Shown here in pieces: positions 44,115 through 51,616 of a stretch of 64,000 nt of DNA. The position numbers and the translations under genes were made by a program. The notes beneath the pieces were generated by a model. That model was not told the origin of the DNA, searched no databases, and saw only the letters and a program-made list of their open reading frames with translations. The DNA comes from Hymenobacter tibetensis (lineage in GTDB: Bacteria; Bacteroidota; Bacteroidia; Cytophagales; Hymenobacteraceae). The stretch spans positions 2,446,001 through 2,510,000 of the forward strand of contig NZ_CP094669.1 of assembly GCF_022827545.1 (NCBI RefSeq), in the 5' to 3' direction. The first letter of the stretch is position 1; each line of letters opens with the position of its first letter.

Positions 44115-44196
44115 GCGGTTGAGGGAGGAACGGCTTGCAGTGGTTGGGCTGCAAGCTCAGTGGATGATCAGGGCTTTGTAAAAGCAGGAGGTTGTC

Positions 44197-45549
44197 TTAC
44201 GTTCCGGAAGCGGAAAGCAAACGAGCAAACAGTCCCTTACGCTGTTTCAGCACAACGGGCTGCGCCGTTGGGTACTGCTTGTTGAACTGCTGCACTATGT
44301 CGGGTTCATGCTGCCGGAAAAACTCCGGGTCGAAATTAGCTGCCCCTAAATCGCGCAGCACATCCTGAATGGGGGTGTGGGCTCGCAGCCATTTTTCCCA
44401 GACCTCGTGGCGTTGCCGCAGGCCCATAGAGTTCATGCCCGTAACAGCGTAGCCAGCGCCCGGTCGGAAGTTGATGCGAAGTGCGTGCATGGCGGTGGGG
44501 TGTTGCCAATAAAACGACTCTTCTCCTTCAACCGGTTCAGCCGGTACGCGGCCGTACGTTTGATATTCCAGGTTGAAGAACTTGGCGGAGTTGAACCAGG
44601 GGCCGCGACGATAGGGGGTGGGCTGCCCACAGATGGTGTGTGCCACCGTCTCGCCTTGCGCCCGGCCAGTGTACCACAGCTGCTCAATCGGAACCTCATC
44701 GGCACCCGCTTGGCGGTGCTGGGCACAGTCGCCGGCCGCGAAAACTGCGGGGGCACTGGTTTGCAGCAGCTCGTTTACCAGAATGCCCCGGTCGGTTTCC
44801 AGGCCAGCCTTCTCAGCTAATGCTAGGTTGGGTGTAACGCCGGTGGCCAGGCCTACCCATTGGGCCGCTAGTTCTTCGCCTGCCGTAGTTCGCACGGCCC
44901 GCACCCGGCCTTCCTTGTCAGAAAGTAACTCGGCTAGCTCGGTGCGGTATTTGACCTCAATGTGGTGAGCGCGCAGTTGCAGGTCGATGAGTTCGGCTTC
45001 GGCTTTTGGCAGCACGGAGCCCCAATACCGGTTGTCGCGCACCAACATCGTGACCTGGATGCCCCGCGAATGGAGCATTTCGGCTAGTTCGATACCAATT
45101 AGTCCGCCGCCTACTACCACCGCCTGCTGAATACCGTGCGTATCGCGGGCCATCTGTTCGAGGTCGGGTAGCGAGTAAAGGCCTTGCACGCCCCGCAAGT
45201 GCTGACCAGGCCAGCCAGCCCAGCGGCTGATGGAGCCCGTAGCCAGTAGGAGTTGGTCGTAGGCCAGGGGCTCACCGGTGCTCAGCGTGATTTCCTTACG
45301 GCTGGTGTCGAGGCCAGTGGCAGTGGCGTGTACTAGTTCCAAGCGGTTTTCCGGCCAGAACCAGTCCCCGTGCGGTTTGATGTCGTGGTAGCGGACGTGC
45401 CCCATATATACATACATCAGGGCTGTGCGCGAGTAGTGGTGCGCCGTCTCGTCGGATACGAGGGTAATGCGGGCATCGGGGCGCAACCGACGGGCCGTAA
45501 TAGCCGCCGTAACTCCCGTAATACCATTGCCGATAATAACTAGATGCAT
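44197..45549 (-). CDS. NAD(P)/FAD-dependent oxidoreductase, nitrite-reductase NirB-like N-terminal fold
   Basis: 450 residues from ATG 45547-45549 (an in-frame codon at 45573 is a weaker start). FAD motif IIGNGITGVTAA with the NirB-type LxDE...HYSRTAL, NAD motif VVVGGGLIGIELAEML, and TGVTPNLAL and ATAGDCAQHR near the end of the flavin domain (read as FAAGDCAQHR). The C-terminal section (NMGLRQRHEVWEKWLRAHTPI...) is unlike rubredoxin reductase. It probably transfers electrons from NAD(P)H to the adjacent 4Fe-4S membrane protein. Divergent from the DUF547 gene. Confidence 0.85.
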   Translation of the reverse strand: MHLVIIGNGITGVTAAITARRLRPDARITLVSDETAHHYSRTALMYVYMGHVRYHDIKPHGDWFWPENRLELVHATATGLDTSRKEITLSTGEPLAYDQLLLATGSISRWAGWPGQHLRGVQGLYSLPDLEQMARDTHGIQQAVVVGGGLIGIELAEMLHSRGIQVTMLVRDNRYWGSVLPKAEAELIDLQLRAHHIEVKYRTELAELLSDKEGRVRAVRTTAGEELAAQWVGLATGVTPNLALAEKAGLETDRGILVNELLQTSAPAVFAAGDCAQHRQAGADEVPIEQLWYTGRAQGETVAHTICGQPTPYRRGPWFNSAKFFNLEYQTYGRVPAEPVEGEESFYWQHPTAMHALRINFRPGAGYAVTGMNSMGLRQRHEVWEKWLRAHTPIQDVLRDLGAANFDPEFFRQHEPDIVQQFNKQYPTAQPVVLKQRKGLFARLLSASGT

Positions 45550-45722
45550 AAGCGAAAAAGATACGAGCAACAAAACCCGACGGGTAACAGATTCTCGTAA
45601 AGTTGAGCAGAAAATATCACTGCGTGGTGATGCTGTAAGTCTGAAAGTCCCATTAGGTTTGCAACCCTGGCCCTGCGCCTACGGGTGGGCTACTATCCTT
45701 TTCTGCTTTATCTGCTTAGCTT

Positions 45723-46496
45723 ATGAATTTCCTGTTGGCCCCGCTGCGTTTGGCTGCTGGCTACACCACTTTTTTCGGGCTGCTGCTTGTAGCGGCAGGC
45801 CTATTCATAACTCCTAATGTCACGGCGGGGGCAGGTGTGCGTCCTTTTCACGAAGACGTTACCGCGTTTCTGAAAAAGGTAGTGACACCTGATGGGCAAG
45901 TGAACTACACCCTTGCCGCACGTGATGCCGCTGCCTTGCAGGCGTTGGTACAGCGCGTACAAACCTTCGACGTGTATTCTGCCAAACCCGCGGAGCGCAA
46001 GGCGTTCTACCTGAATGCGTATAACGTGCTGGTGGTTAGGGCGGTGGTGCATGCGTATCCGGTGGCTTCGGTGATGAAGCTACCAGGTTTCTTCGACAAG
46101 CAGGAATACAATGTTGCCGGCGAACTTCTCACCCTCAATGAGCTAGAAACCAACAAGCTGCGCAAGCCCTACGCCGATCCGCGTATTCATTTTGCGCTGG
46201 TGTGTGGGGCAAGAAGCTGCCCCCGTCTGCGGTCGGAGGCCTACGTACCTGCTTCACTCGAAGCGCAGCTCAACGACCAGACCCGCAAGGTGCTGCAAGA
46301 CCCTCTGTTTATTCGTTTAGATGCCGGCGGCAAAAAAGTGCTGGTGTCGGAAATTTTTAAATGGTATGCCCTTGACTTCAAAAACACCGGCAAATCCACA
46401 GTGGCCTACATCAACCAGTTTCGGCGCGTTAAAATACCCGTTACGGCGGTTCCCGACTATTACGCTTATGATTGGGCGCTGAATGACCAGAAATAA
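45723..46496 (+). CDS. Exported DUF547 protein
   Basis: 257 residues. N-terminal hydrophobic segment (RLAAGYTTFFGLLLVAAG, about 9-26) acts as a signal or anchor. DUF547 motifs follow: KAFYLNAYNVLVVRAVVHAYPV, SVMKLPGFFDKQEYNVAGE and IHFALVCGARSCPRLRSEAY with two cysteines. DUF547 is thiol-protease-like and of uncertain activity. It is 174 bp from the divergent FAD oxidoreductase; I believe this neighbourhood recurs in Bacteroidota, but this must be checked by comparison. Confidence 0.85.
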   Translation: MNFLLAPLRLAAGYTTFFGLLLVAAGLFITPNVTAGAGVRPFHEDVTAFLKKVVTPDGQVNYTLAARDAAALQALVQRVQTFDVYSAKPAERKAFYLNAYNVLVVRAVVHAYPVASVMKLPGFFDKQEYNVAGELLTLNELETNKLRKPYADPRIHFALVCGARSCPRLRSEAYVPASLEAQLNDQTRKVLQDPLFIRLDAGGKKVLVSEIFKWYALDFKNTGKSTVAYINQFRRVKIPVTAVPDYYAYDWALNDQK

Positions 46497-46605
46497 ATGA
46501 TGATGTAGGCGGCTTAGCGGCCCGATGCCCCGGAGCCCAGTACAACCTCACCACCTACTGACCGTAAGAATTGAAGCAACATATTCACTTTCAATTCTCA
46601 CGGCC

Positions 46606-47019
46606 ATGATACTCGATAAATTGTTCGGTAAAGACGAAGTCAACGAAGAAGACAAGGCGAATAGCCATATTACTGATAAGCAGCCAGCTGCGCACAACGA
46701 GCAACTGGAAAAAGAGAAGGAATACAAAGCTGGTCAAAGCAATGGCAAGGAAGCCAACGACCCCTCTGCTCAGCGCAATACTGGCGCCCAAGGCTACACC
46801 CAACGCAACGACCAGAAAGACCAACTGGAAAACCTGCACATCGGAGGTAGCGAAACGGAGCCCCAAGGCGGCAACGACCACAGTAACTCCGGCGAAGTTT
46901 CGTCAGGTCCTGGCTTTGAGTCGGAAGGCAGCGTAGAGCTAGACCACACGCTTCGCACCCGACACCAAGAATTCGGTGACGATGCGCCAAGCGGACCCCC
47001 TACCACCGCCCACGATTAA
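46606..47019 (+). CDS. Hydrophilic, probably disordered protein
   Basis: 137 residues, almost entirely polar: MILDKLFGKDEVNEEDK, then Asn/Gln/Lys-rich QPAAHNEQLEKEKEYKAGQ, RNTGAQGYTQRNDQKDQ, GGSETEPQGGNDHSN and a tail with DDAPSGPPTTAHD. No hydrophobic core and no signal peptide. It resembles stress-related hydrophilin-like proteins, though this is compositional only. The ATG at 46606 follows an upstream in-frame region that looks non-coding. A very long perfect hairpin follows nine bases after the stop. Confidence 0.6.
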   Translation: MILDKLFGKDEVNEEDKANSHITDKQPAAHNEQLEKEKEYKAGQSNGKEANDPSAQRNTGAQGYTQRNDQKDQLENLHIGGSETEPQGGNDHSNSGEVSSGPGFESEGSVELDHTLRTRHQEFGDDAPSGPPTTAHD

Positions 47020-47027
47020 GTGATTCG

Positions 47028-47096
47028 CATTACGCGTATAATACAAACGCGCTGTTCCTCCTGAAGGAACAGCGCGTTTGTATTATACGCGTAATG
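47028..47096. terminator. Very long hairpin, 32-bp perfect arms and 5-nt loop
   Basis: Arms 47028-47059 and 47065-47096 are exact reverse complements (CATTACGCGTATAATACAAA...) with loop CCTGA. The stem is AT- and CG-mixed and has no T-run. The next gene reads away in the same direction 300 bp later, so it isolates the hydrophilin gene. Stem length is well beyond what a terminator needs. Confidence 0.75.
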
Positions 47097-47399
47097 GGCG
47101 CAATTTTCTATCGGCATATTGAATCCTGTGCTGTCATGGTGCGTGGTTAAAATTATTTTGAACTTTATTGTGAATAAATTGCTGGTAAATGAAAAGACAG
47201 GATATAAGTTGAATTATAGCGTGTACAGCGAGTAAGGCACATCAATGATCGGGGAAGTTAGGATATGAAAGAAGTAATATTATATCTTTAGGAACTGGGG
47301 TTGGGCTCGATTAACTTTTATTGTTCTTTCTGTCCAACTAGGTGTCTTAAGTGGTTTGAACCTATTCATTTCATATTTCACTTCTCTCTTTTCTCTCCT
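47097..47399 (+). other. AT-rich leader region of the 47400 gene
   Basis: About 300 bp, strikingly AT-rich compared with neighbours (around 47110-47300). A near -7 match, TATCTTTA, sits at 47283-47290. Some 110 bp separate it from the ATG at 47400. No TTG lies at 19-21 bp upstream of the box. No further feature recognised. Confidence 0.4.
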
Positions 47400-48098
47400 A
47401 TGCCTCCAAAGTCTACTCTGCCTGAAATTGATGACAACAATGCGTTTCTAAGCGAGGAAGAGGATGCTCTTTCTTCTGGAAACAAATGGTTGGCCATCAT
47501 TGTGGGAGTTATTTTTCTGCTCGCTACTGTAGGCTACTTTATGCCTGGGGAAGGTGGGCGAAGCGCTATTGCCAGCGTAATGCCTTCCGTAATGCTCGGA
47601 GAAGCTAGCGTTATGGGGGCCCGAGAAGTGGAAGAGCCAAAAGCTACCAAAGAAGTTGACGAAGAAGAGGAAGCTCCTGAAGCTGAGAAGCCGGTTGTGG
47701 CGGAAGTAGTGCCACGCCGTTCAGTGCGTCCTGCTGCCGAGCCTGGCCTCGACAGCCGTATGGTGCAAGCAGTAGCGCCGGTAGCTGCACCAGAGGCGGC
47801 CACGGAAGCGCCGGCATCCGTGGCAGCTCCTGCTGCGCCCACTTCCTTTACGCTCACCGGTAAGATTCTGGATGAAAACGGCCGGCCGCTAGCTGGCGCC
47901 ACCGTACTGCTGAGAGGCTCGCGCAAAGGCACAGGCACTGATGCCAACGGCAACTACTCGCTGGAAGTGCCCACCGGCGACAACCAACTCGTGTATGGCT
48001 ATGGAGGCTACCAAGACCAGGAGGTGCGCACCCGCGGCTCGCAACCTGTGAACGTGACATTGCTTCCCACGGAAGGAGCGAAGCGCCGCCGCAACTAG
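47400..48098 (+). CDS. Membrane protein with CarboxypepD_reg-like domain
   Basis: 232 residues: an acidic N-terminus (EIDDNNAFLSEEEDALSS), one transmembrane helix at about 30-47 (WLAIIVGVIFLLATVGYF), a long Glu/Val/Ala/Pro-rich linker, and a C-terminal carboxypeptidase regulatory-like beta-sandwich (GKILDENGRPLAGATVLLRG, GTGTDANGNYSLEVPTG, QLVYGYGGYQDQEV). The overall design is TonB- or anti-sigma-like: anchor, periplasm-spanning linker, terminal domain, though the domain type is that found at the N-terminus of SusC-like receptors. Function unknown. A 13-bp terminator follows. Confidence 0.75.
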   Translation: MPPKSTLPEIDDNNAFLSEEEDALSSGNKWLAIIVGVIFLLATVGYFMPGEGGRSAIASVMPSVMLGEASVMGAREVEEPKATKEVDEEEEAPEAEKPVVAEVVPRRSVRPAAEPGLDSRMVQAVAPVAAPEAATEAPASVAAPAAPTSFTLTGKILDENGRPLAGATVLLRGSRKGTGTDANGNYSLEVPTGDNQLVYGYGGYQDQEVRTRGSQPVNVTLLPTEGAKRRRN

Positions 48099-48122
48099 TT
48101 TGTCTGCACGTTAAGTAGTGAG

Positions 48123-48155
48123 AAGGCCTCTCTGGATTTCCAGAGAGGCCTTTTT
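48123..48155 (+). terminator. Rho-independent terminator of the 47400 gene
   Basis: Exact 13-bp arms (AAGGCCTCTCTGG at 48123-48135, complement at 48140-48152) then TTT. Convergent with the permease gene and 30 bp from its stop. Confidence 0.85.
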
Positions 48156-48184
48156 GTATTCTGTAGCAGCTATTGGACAATACC

Positions 48185-49645
48185 CTACTTGGAGTTGCCA
48201 AAGCTTTTTCCAAATAGGTAGTACGCCGGTACGCCGAGGGCAACTAATAACAAGCCCATGCCAGAGTCGCGGGCGGTTGCGGGCGACACGAGCAGTACCA
48301 CGCAGAAAGCTGAAGCTAGTACCACGTAGAGCAGCGGGATAATCGGGTAGCCGAGGGCCCGATATGGACGTGGGGTGTCGGGGCGGGTGCGCCGCAAGAT
48401 GAAAATGCCAATGATGGTCACCACGTAAAACAAAATCACCGAGAACATAACGTAGTTCAGCAGCTGCCCATACGAGCCCGAGAGGCACAGGCCGCATGCC
48501 CATAGGCACTGTGCCCACAGCGCAACACCCGGCACCCCTGCTTTATTGAGCCGGGCCATTTTAGGGAAGAACAGGCCGTCTTTGGCCATGGCATAGTAGG
48601 CGCGGGCTCCACTCAGGATGATGCTGTTATTGGCTCCGAATGTGCTAATCATAATCAGCACGGCCATTACGTAGGCACCAGCACGGCCCAGAATGCTTTC
48701 AGCCACGGCAGTTGCCACCAAGTCGTTGTTGGTGTACATGATGCCTCGGCTCACTACGTCGGTGGCCGCGGCGTTTGGGTCGCCGTGTATGGGTAACACC
48801 AACAGGTACACCAAGTTGATGAGCAGATATAACGCCGTAACGATGCCCGTGCCAATAGCCATGCTCAACACAATGGTGCGTTCGGGCCGAACAATTTCGT
48901 CGCCTGAGAAGCCGATGTTATTCCACGCATCCGAGCTAAATAAAGAACCCGTCATGGCCAACCCGATGGCGCCAATGAGGCCCCAGGTGGTAAGGGGTAA
49001 CGATTCGCCGGTGGGCGAGAAGCTGGCAGCATTCCACATATCGTGGAAATTGAGGCTGACGGCCTGATCGTTGATGCCGAGTGCCAAGCCGAACAAGATG
49101 AGCAGCGCCAAGGCTACCAGCTTGGTGCTACCGAAGATGTTGGAAATCAGTTTGCCGCCGCGTACGCCGCGCGAGTTCACCCAGGTAAGGCCCACCAGCA
49201 TTGTAATTGCTAACAGTTGCACCGTGGTGAAATTGAAGGTGCCTATCTGGAACAGCACGTTAGTTTCGCTGAACCACGGCAGCAGTACTCCCACAAACCG
49301 CGCAAACGCCACTGCTACCGCCGCAATTACACCGGTCTGGATGACGAGAAACAGTGACCACCCATAGAGAAAGGCTACCAGCTTGTTGTAGGCTTCCCGC
49401 AAATACACGTACTGCCCACCTACTTTCGGGAACATGGCAGCTAGCTCACCATAGCTCACAGCACCAGCTAGCGTAATGAACCCCGTAATCAGCCAGACAA
49501 CCAGCAGCCAGCCCGCTGAACCCACGCCGCGGGCAATACCCGCCGAAACAATAAAGATACCGGAGCCTATCATGCTACCGGTTACAATCATGATGGCATC
49601 AAAAAGTGTAATGGCCCGTTGAAAGTGGCCTTGTTGTTCGGACAT
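48185..49645 (-). CDS. APC-family amino acid permease
   Basis: 486 residues with about 12 helices. Seen: helix 1 FDAIMIVTGSMIGSGIFIVSAGIA with the unwound GSGIF motif, the WNNIGFSGDEIVRPERTIVLSM block mid-protein (an APC hallmark, W-N-x(2)-GFSGDE), and LILRRTRPDTPRPYRALGYPI late (read as FILRRTRPDTPRPYRALGYP). Pattern closest to the LAT-type/YhdG-like permeases; likely substrate amino acids. Runs convergent with the 47400 gene. Confidence 0.9.
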   Translation of the reverse strand: MSEQQGHFQRAITLFDAIMIVTGSMIGSGIFIVSAGIARGVGSAGWLLVVWLITGFITLAGAVSYGELAAMFPKVGGQYVYLREAYNKLVAFLYGWSLFLVIQTGVIAAVAVAFARFVGVLLPWFSETNVLFQIGTFNFTTVQLLAITMLVGLTWVNSRGVRGGKLISNIFGSTKLVALALLILFGLALGINDQAVSLNFHDMWNAASFSPTGESLPLTTWGLIGAIGLAMTGSLFSSDAWNNIGFSGDEIVRPERTIVLSMAIGTGIVTALYLLINLVYLLVLPIHGDPNAAATDVVSRGIMYTNNDLVATAVAESILGRAGAYVMAVLIMISTFGANNSIILSGARAYYAMAKDGLFFPKMARLNKAGVPGVALWAQCLWACGLCLSGSYGQLLNYVMFSVILFYVVTIIGIFILRRTRPDTPRPYRALGYPIIPLLYVVLASAFCVVLLVSPATARDSGMGLLLVALGVPAYYLFGKSFGNSK

Positions 49646-49683
49646 AGAAGGAGAATCAGGATTGAAGGCCGGAAGATAGAAAA

Positions 49684-49710
49684 AGAAAAGCCTGTTCTAG
49701 GCGAACAGGC
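49684..49710 (-). terminator. Terminator of the 49818 lipoprotein gene
   Basis: Minus-strand stem with 8-bp arms (GCCTGTTC at 49690-49697 and GAACAGGC at 49703-49710), loop TAGGC, followed by TTTTCTTTTT. It separates the lipoprotein gene from the permease start at 49645. Confidence 0.75.
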
Positions 49711-49817
49711 GTATTCTGGTGGTTTCTCTGGCACAGGAAAGACAACCTCTCCTTGCAGGTAGCCAGAGAGGCAAATGTCGACGTGCGGGCACCACTAAGC
49801 CACCGGTATTTGGAAAA

Positions 49818-50363
49818 CTAAAATTCGCTTCGGTCGTACCAGCTGCGCATGCGCCATGGGTCGCCTTTTTGCTTGCGGACCAGCACTAGTCGTGCCGAGC
49901 CGGAACCAGTATACTGCTGGTTGTCAACCTGCTCGATGCTAAGCTGGAAAGCCCGGTCTACGTACACGAGTGTGTCGGAGAACAGGGTATCGGTGGTGGG
50001 TAGGTATTGGGTCCACTGCAGATTGGCAGTGCGAGAGGCACGGAACAGCTTGTAGGTGGTGGAAATTTCCACGTCGCGGTTCCAGGTGCGGTCCACGTTG
50101 GCGGCGAAGTCGCGGAAGGTGAAAGAGAATTGCTTGTCGAGGAGTTGACCGTAGAGGGTGGAGTCGCGCAGCTGGTAGGCGCTACGGAACCGGTTGAAAA
50201 AGCCGCGCACCGTCACGGGGTTGCCTAAGAGCTGGTTAGGGTCGGCTGGCATGTCATCGAGGCCAGGTGCAAAAGGGTTGCACCCGGCCAATAAGGCTCC
50301 CACCGCAAGTCCGGGACCTAATACGCGCCGGACAACAAGCATAGATAGGGGCAGCAGAGGCAT
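49818..50363 (-). CDS. Lipoprotein, unknown family (related to the next gene)
   Basis: 181 residues; lipobox LLAGC at about 24-28 (ATG 50342 is an alternative start). Body: NPVTVRGFFNRFRSAYQLRDSTLYGQLLDKQFSFTFRDF (domain start), then SARLVLVRKQKGDPWRMRSWYDR near the C-terminus. This pattern, a helix pair then a curved sheet with a C-terminal WxxxxWxD, is that of NTF2-like lipoproteins. It resembles the gene at 50593-51201 in its layout and ending, so the two are probably paralogous and act outside the inner membrane. Confidence 0.7.
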   Translation of the reverse strand: MPLLPLSMLVVRRVLGPGLAVGALLAGCNPFAPGLDDMPADPNQLLGNPVTVRGFFNRFRSAYQLRDSTLYGQLLDKQFSFTFRDFAANVDRTWNRDVEISTTYKLFRASRTANLQWTQYLPTTDTLFSDTLVYVDRAFQLSIEQVDNQQYTGSGSARLVLVRKQKGDPWRMRSWYDRSEF

Positions 50364-50444
50364 GAAAGAAGAAAGTAGCTGAGGCTCGAACGGAAGAGAC
50401 GGATGAAAGGCAACGTAAGATACTATATAGAGAATATTTATACT

Positions 50445-50457
50445 ATACCTGCAGTAT
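50445..50457. promoter_or_regulatory. Shared near-palindromic leader motif, copy 1
   Basis: ATACCTGCAGTAT, one base from a perfect palindrome, in the AT-rich upstream region of the 49818 lipoprotein gene, 82 bp before its first ATG. The same 13 bases recur upstream of the second lipoprotein gene. This suggests a common regulator. Confidence 0.45.
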
Positions 50458-50592
50458 ACAATTCATTTATTACTAGAAAAGCTAGGATGAACTTTGCTTT
50501 ACTGAATTCGATAGCATAGATAATTGATTGAATAAGAGAAGTATAACCAGAAATAGAACGGTAGTCGGTTGATTTGATTGCTGAATTCTGGG

Positions 50593-51201
50593 TCAGTTAC
50601 GAATAAAGTGCTTCTTCAGATCTGTCCAGCTTAACGCATTGGATGTACGTTGGTCGCGCCAGCCTGCTATTTTCCATTCGTTGTTGCGCCGACGCACCAA
50701 CAACCGGATGTTGCCTTCCAGCATGGTTGATTTGAAAGCGGTGTCAGACTGCACGATACGCAGTTGATAGAGTGCCGATACTTCGGCAGAATCTGTAGTG
50801 AAAAACTGATAAGGCCGGGTGGTGAGCGTGAGCTGATTCTGAGAGGTGGTGGGGGAACGGCGACGTAGGCTGCTGAAGTAGTCGCGCTCCTCGCTCACAC
50901 TCCAGTTCGTGAACAGCGAAGCGGCCGTGCCCGCCGAACCGGGGTCGGGAACGAAGCGGTATTGAGGGCCGCTGAAGTTGCGCTCATAATTCACAGTATT
51001 AAGCGTTTGAACGGACGTGGTGAAATTGGCTAGCAGAATGTCGATTTGGGTGGGAGCTAGGTAGTCGCTGGCAGCGGTGGGTGCTTCTGGTTCGCGCAAG
51101 CTGAAACAAGACGGCAAGCACAGAGTAGCAAGCAGCACAACGCTACCCAGCAGCATGCGGAGTGAAACCCGTTTCTTAGACCGTACAAAAGCAGTTTTCA
51201 T
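50593..51201 (-). CDS. Lipoprotein, unknown family (paralogous to 49818)
   Basis: 202 residues. Lipoprotein signal with CLPSC lipobox near residue 32 after an arginine-rich start (MKTAFVRSKKRVSLRMLLG), unusual because the positive segment is long. Body: SDYLAPTQIDILLANFTTSVQ, NFSGPQYRFVPDPGSAG, and a C-terminal NIRLLVRRRNNEWKIAGWRDQR that mirrors the ending of the downstream lipoprotein. Same direction as 49818, separated by 229 bp with an AT-rich leader. Function unknown. Confidence 0.7.
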   Translation of the reverse strand: MKTAFVRSKKRVSLRMLLGSVVLLATLCLPSCFSLREPEAPTAASDYLAPTQIDILLANFTTSVQTLNTVNYERNFSGPQYRFVPDPGSAGTAASLFTNWSVSEERDYFSSLRRRSPTTSQNQLTLTTRPYQFFTTDSAEVSALYQLRIVQSDTAFKSTMLEGNIRLLVRRRNNEWKIAGWRDQRTSNALSWTDLKKHFIRN

Positions 51202-51228
51202 CGTCTGAAAGAAATAGATAAGAAGGCA

Positions 51229-51241
51229 ATACCTGCAGTAT
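51229..51241. promoter_or_regulatory. Shared near-palindromic leader motif, copy 2
   Basis: ATACCTGCAGTAT, identical to the motif at 50445-50457, 28 bp before the ATG of the 50593 lipoprotein gene. Two identical 13-mers in two paralogous leaders are unlikely by chance, though they may be copied along with the genes. Confidence 0.45.
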
Positions 51242-51616
51242 GAACCTAACTATAAGTAAGCCAGTACCATGCAAGAGGAGCAAGGGTGGCAGCAGTAACG
51301 AGCAAGCAGCTTGCTTATAAGGTACCGGATTGCTAGACAAGCCGCAGTGGCTAAACGCAGGCAGGTGGCTGAGCTATTGAAACAGTTCCAGCAAGCTGTA
51401 GTTGAGGAGAAGGTGTAAGCAATTTCGGAAAGTATGGCGGTTTTCCCGTACAGGTGTAGAGTAGCAACCGGACTGACGCAGCGCCACCTTCTGAAGCGAG
51501 GAAAGTAGGCTGTTGACAACTTGATTGCTGCGTACGTTCCCCCCTAGGCAGGCCTTTGAGCGTCGGAACAAGGTTCTGGCAAACAAACCCCTATTATTGC
51601 AGCCCCGATTTGCCGT
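51242..51616. other. Divergent spacer, no feature recognised
   Basis: About 375 bp between the second lipoprotein and the 914-residue protein. No perfect TAnnTTTG was found on either strand. A minus-strand frame at 51250-51519 looks non-coding (many cysteines and arginines without pattern). Confidence 0.4.

Noticed and set aside
51250..51519. Minus-strand frame of 89 residues in the divergent spacer
   Set aside because: Cysteine- and arginine-rich without any pattern and without a signal, promoter or conserved motif; judged chance.
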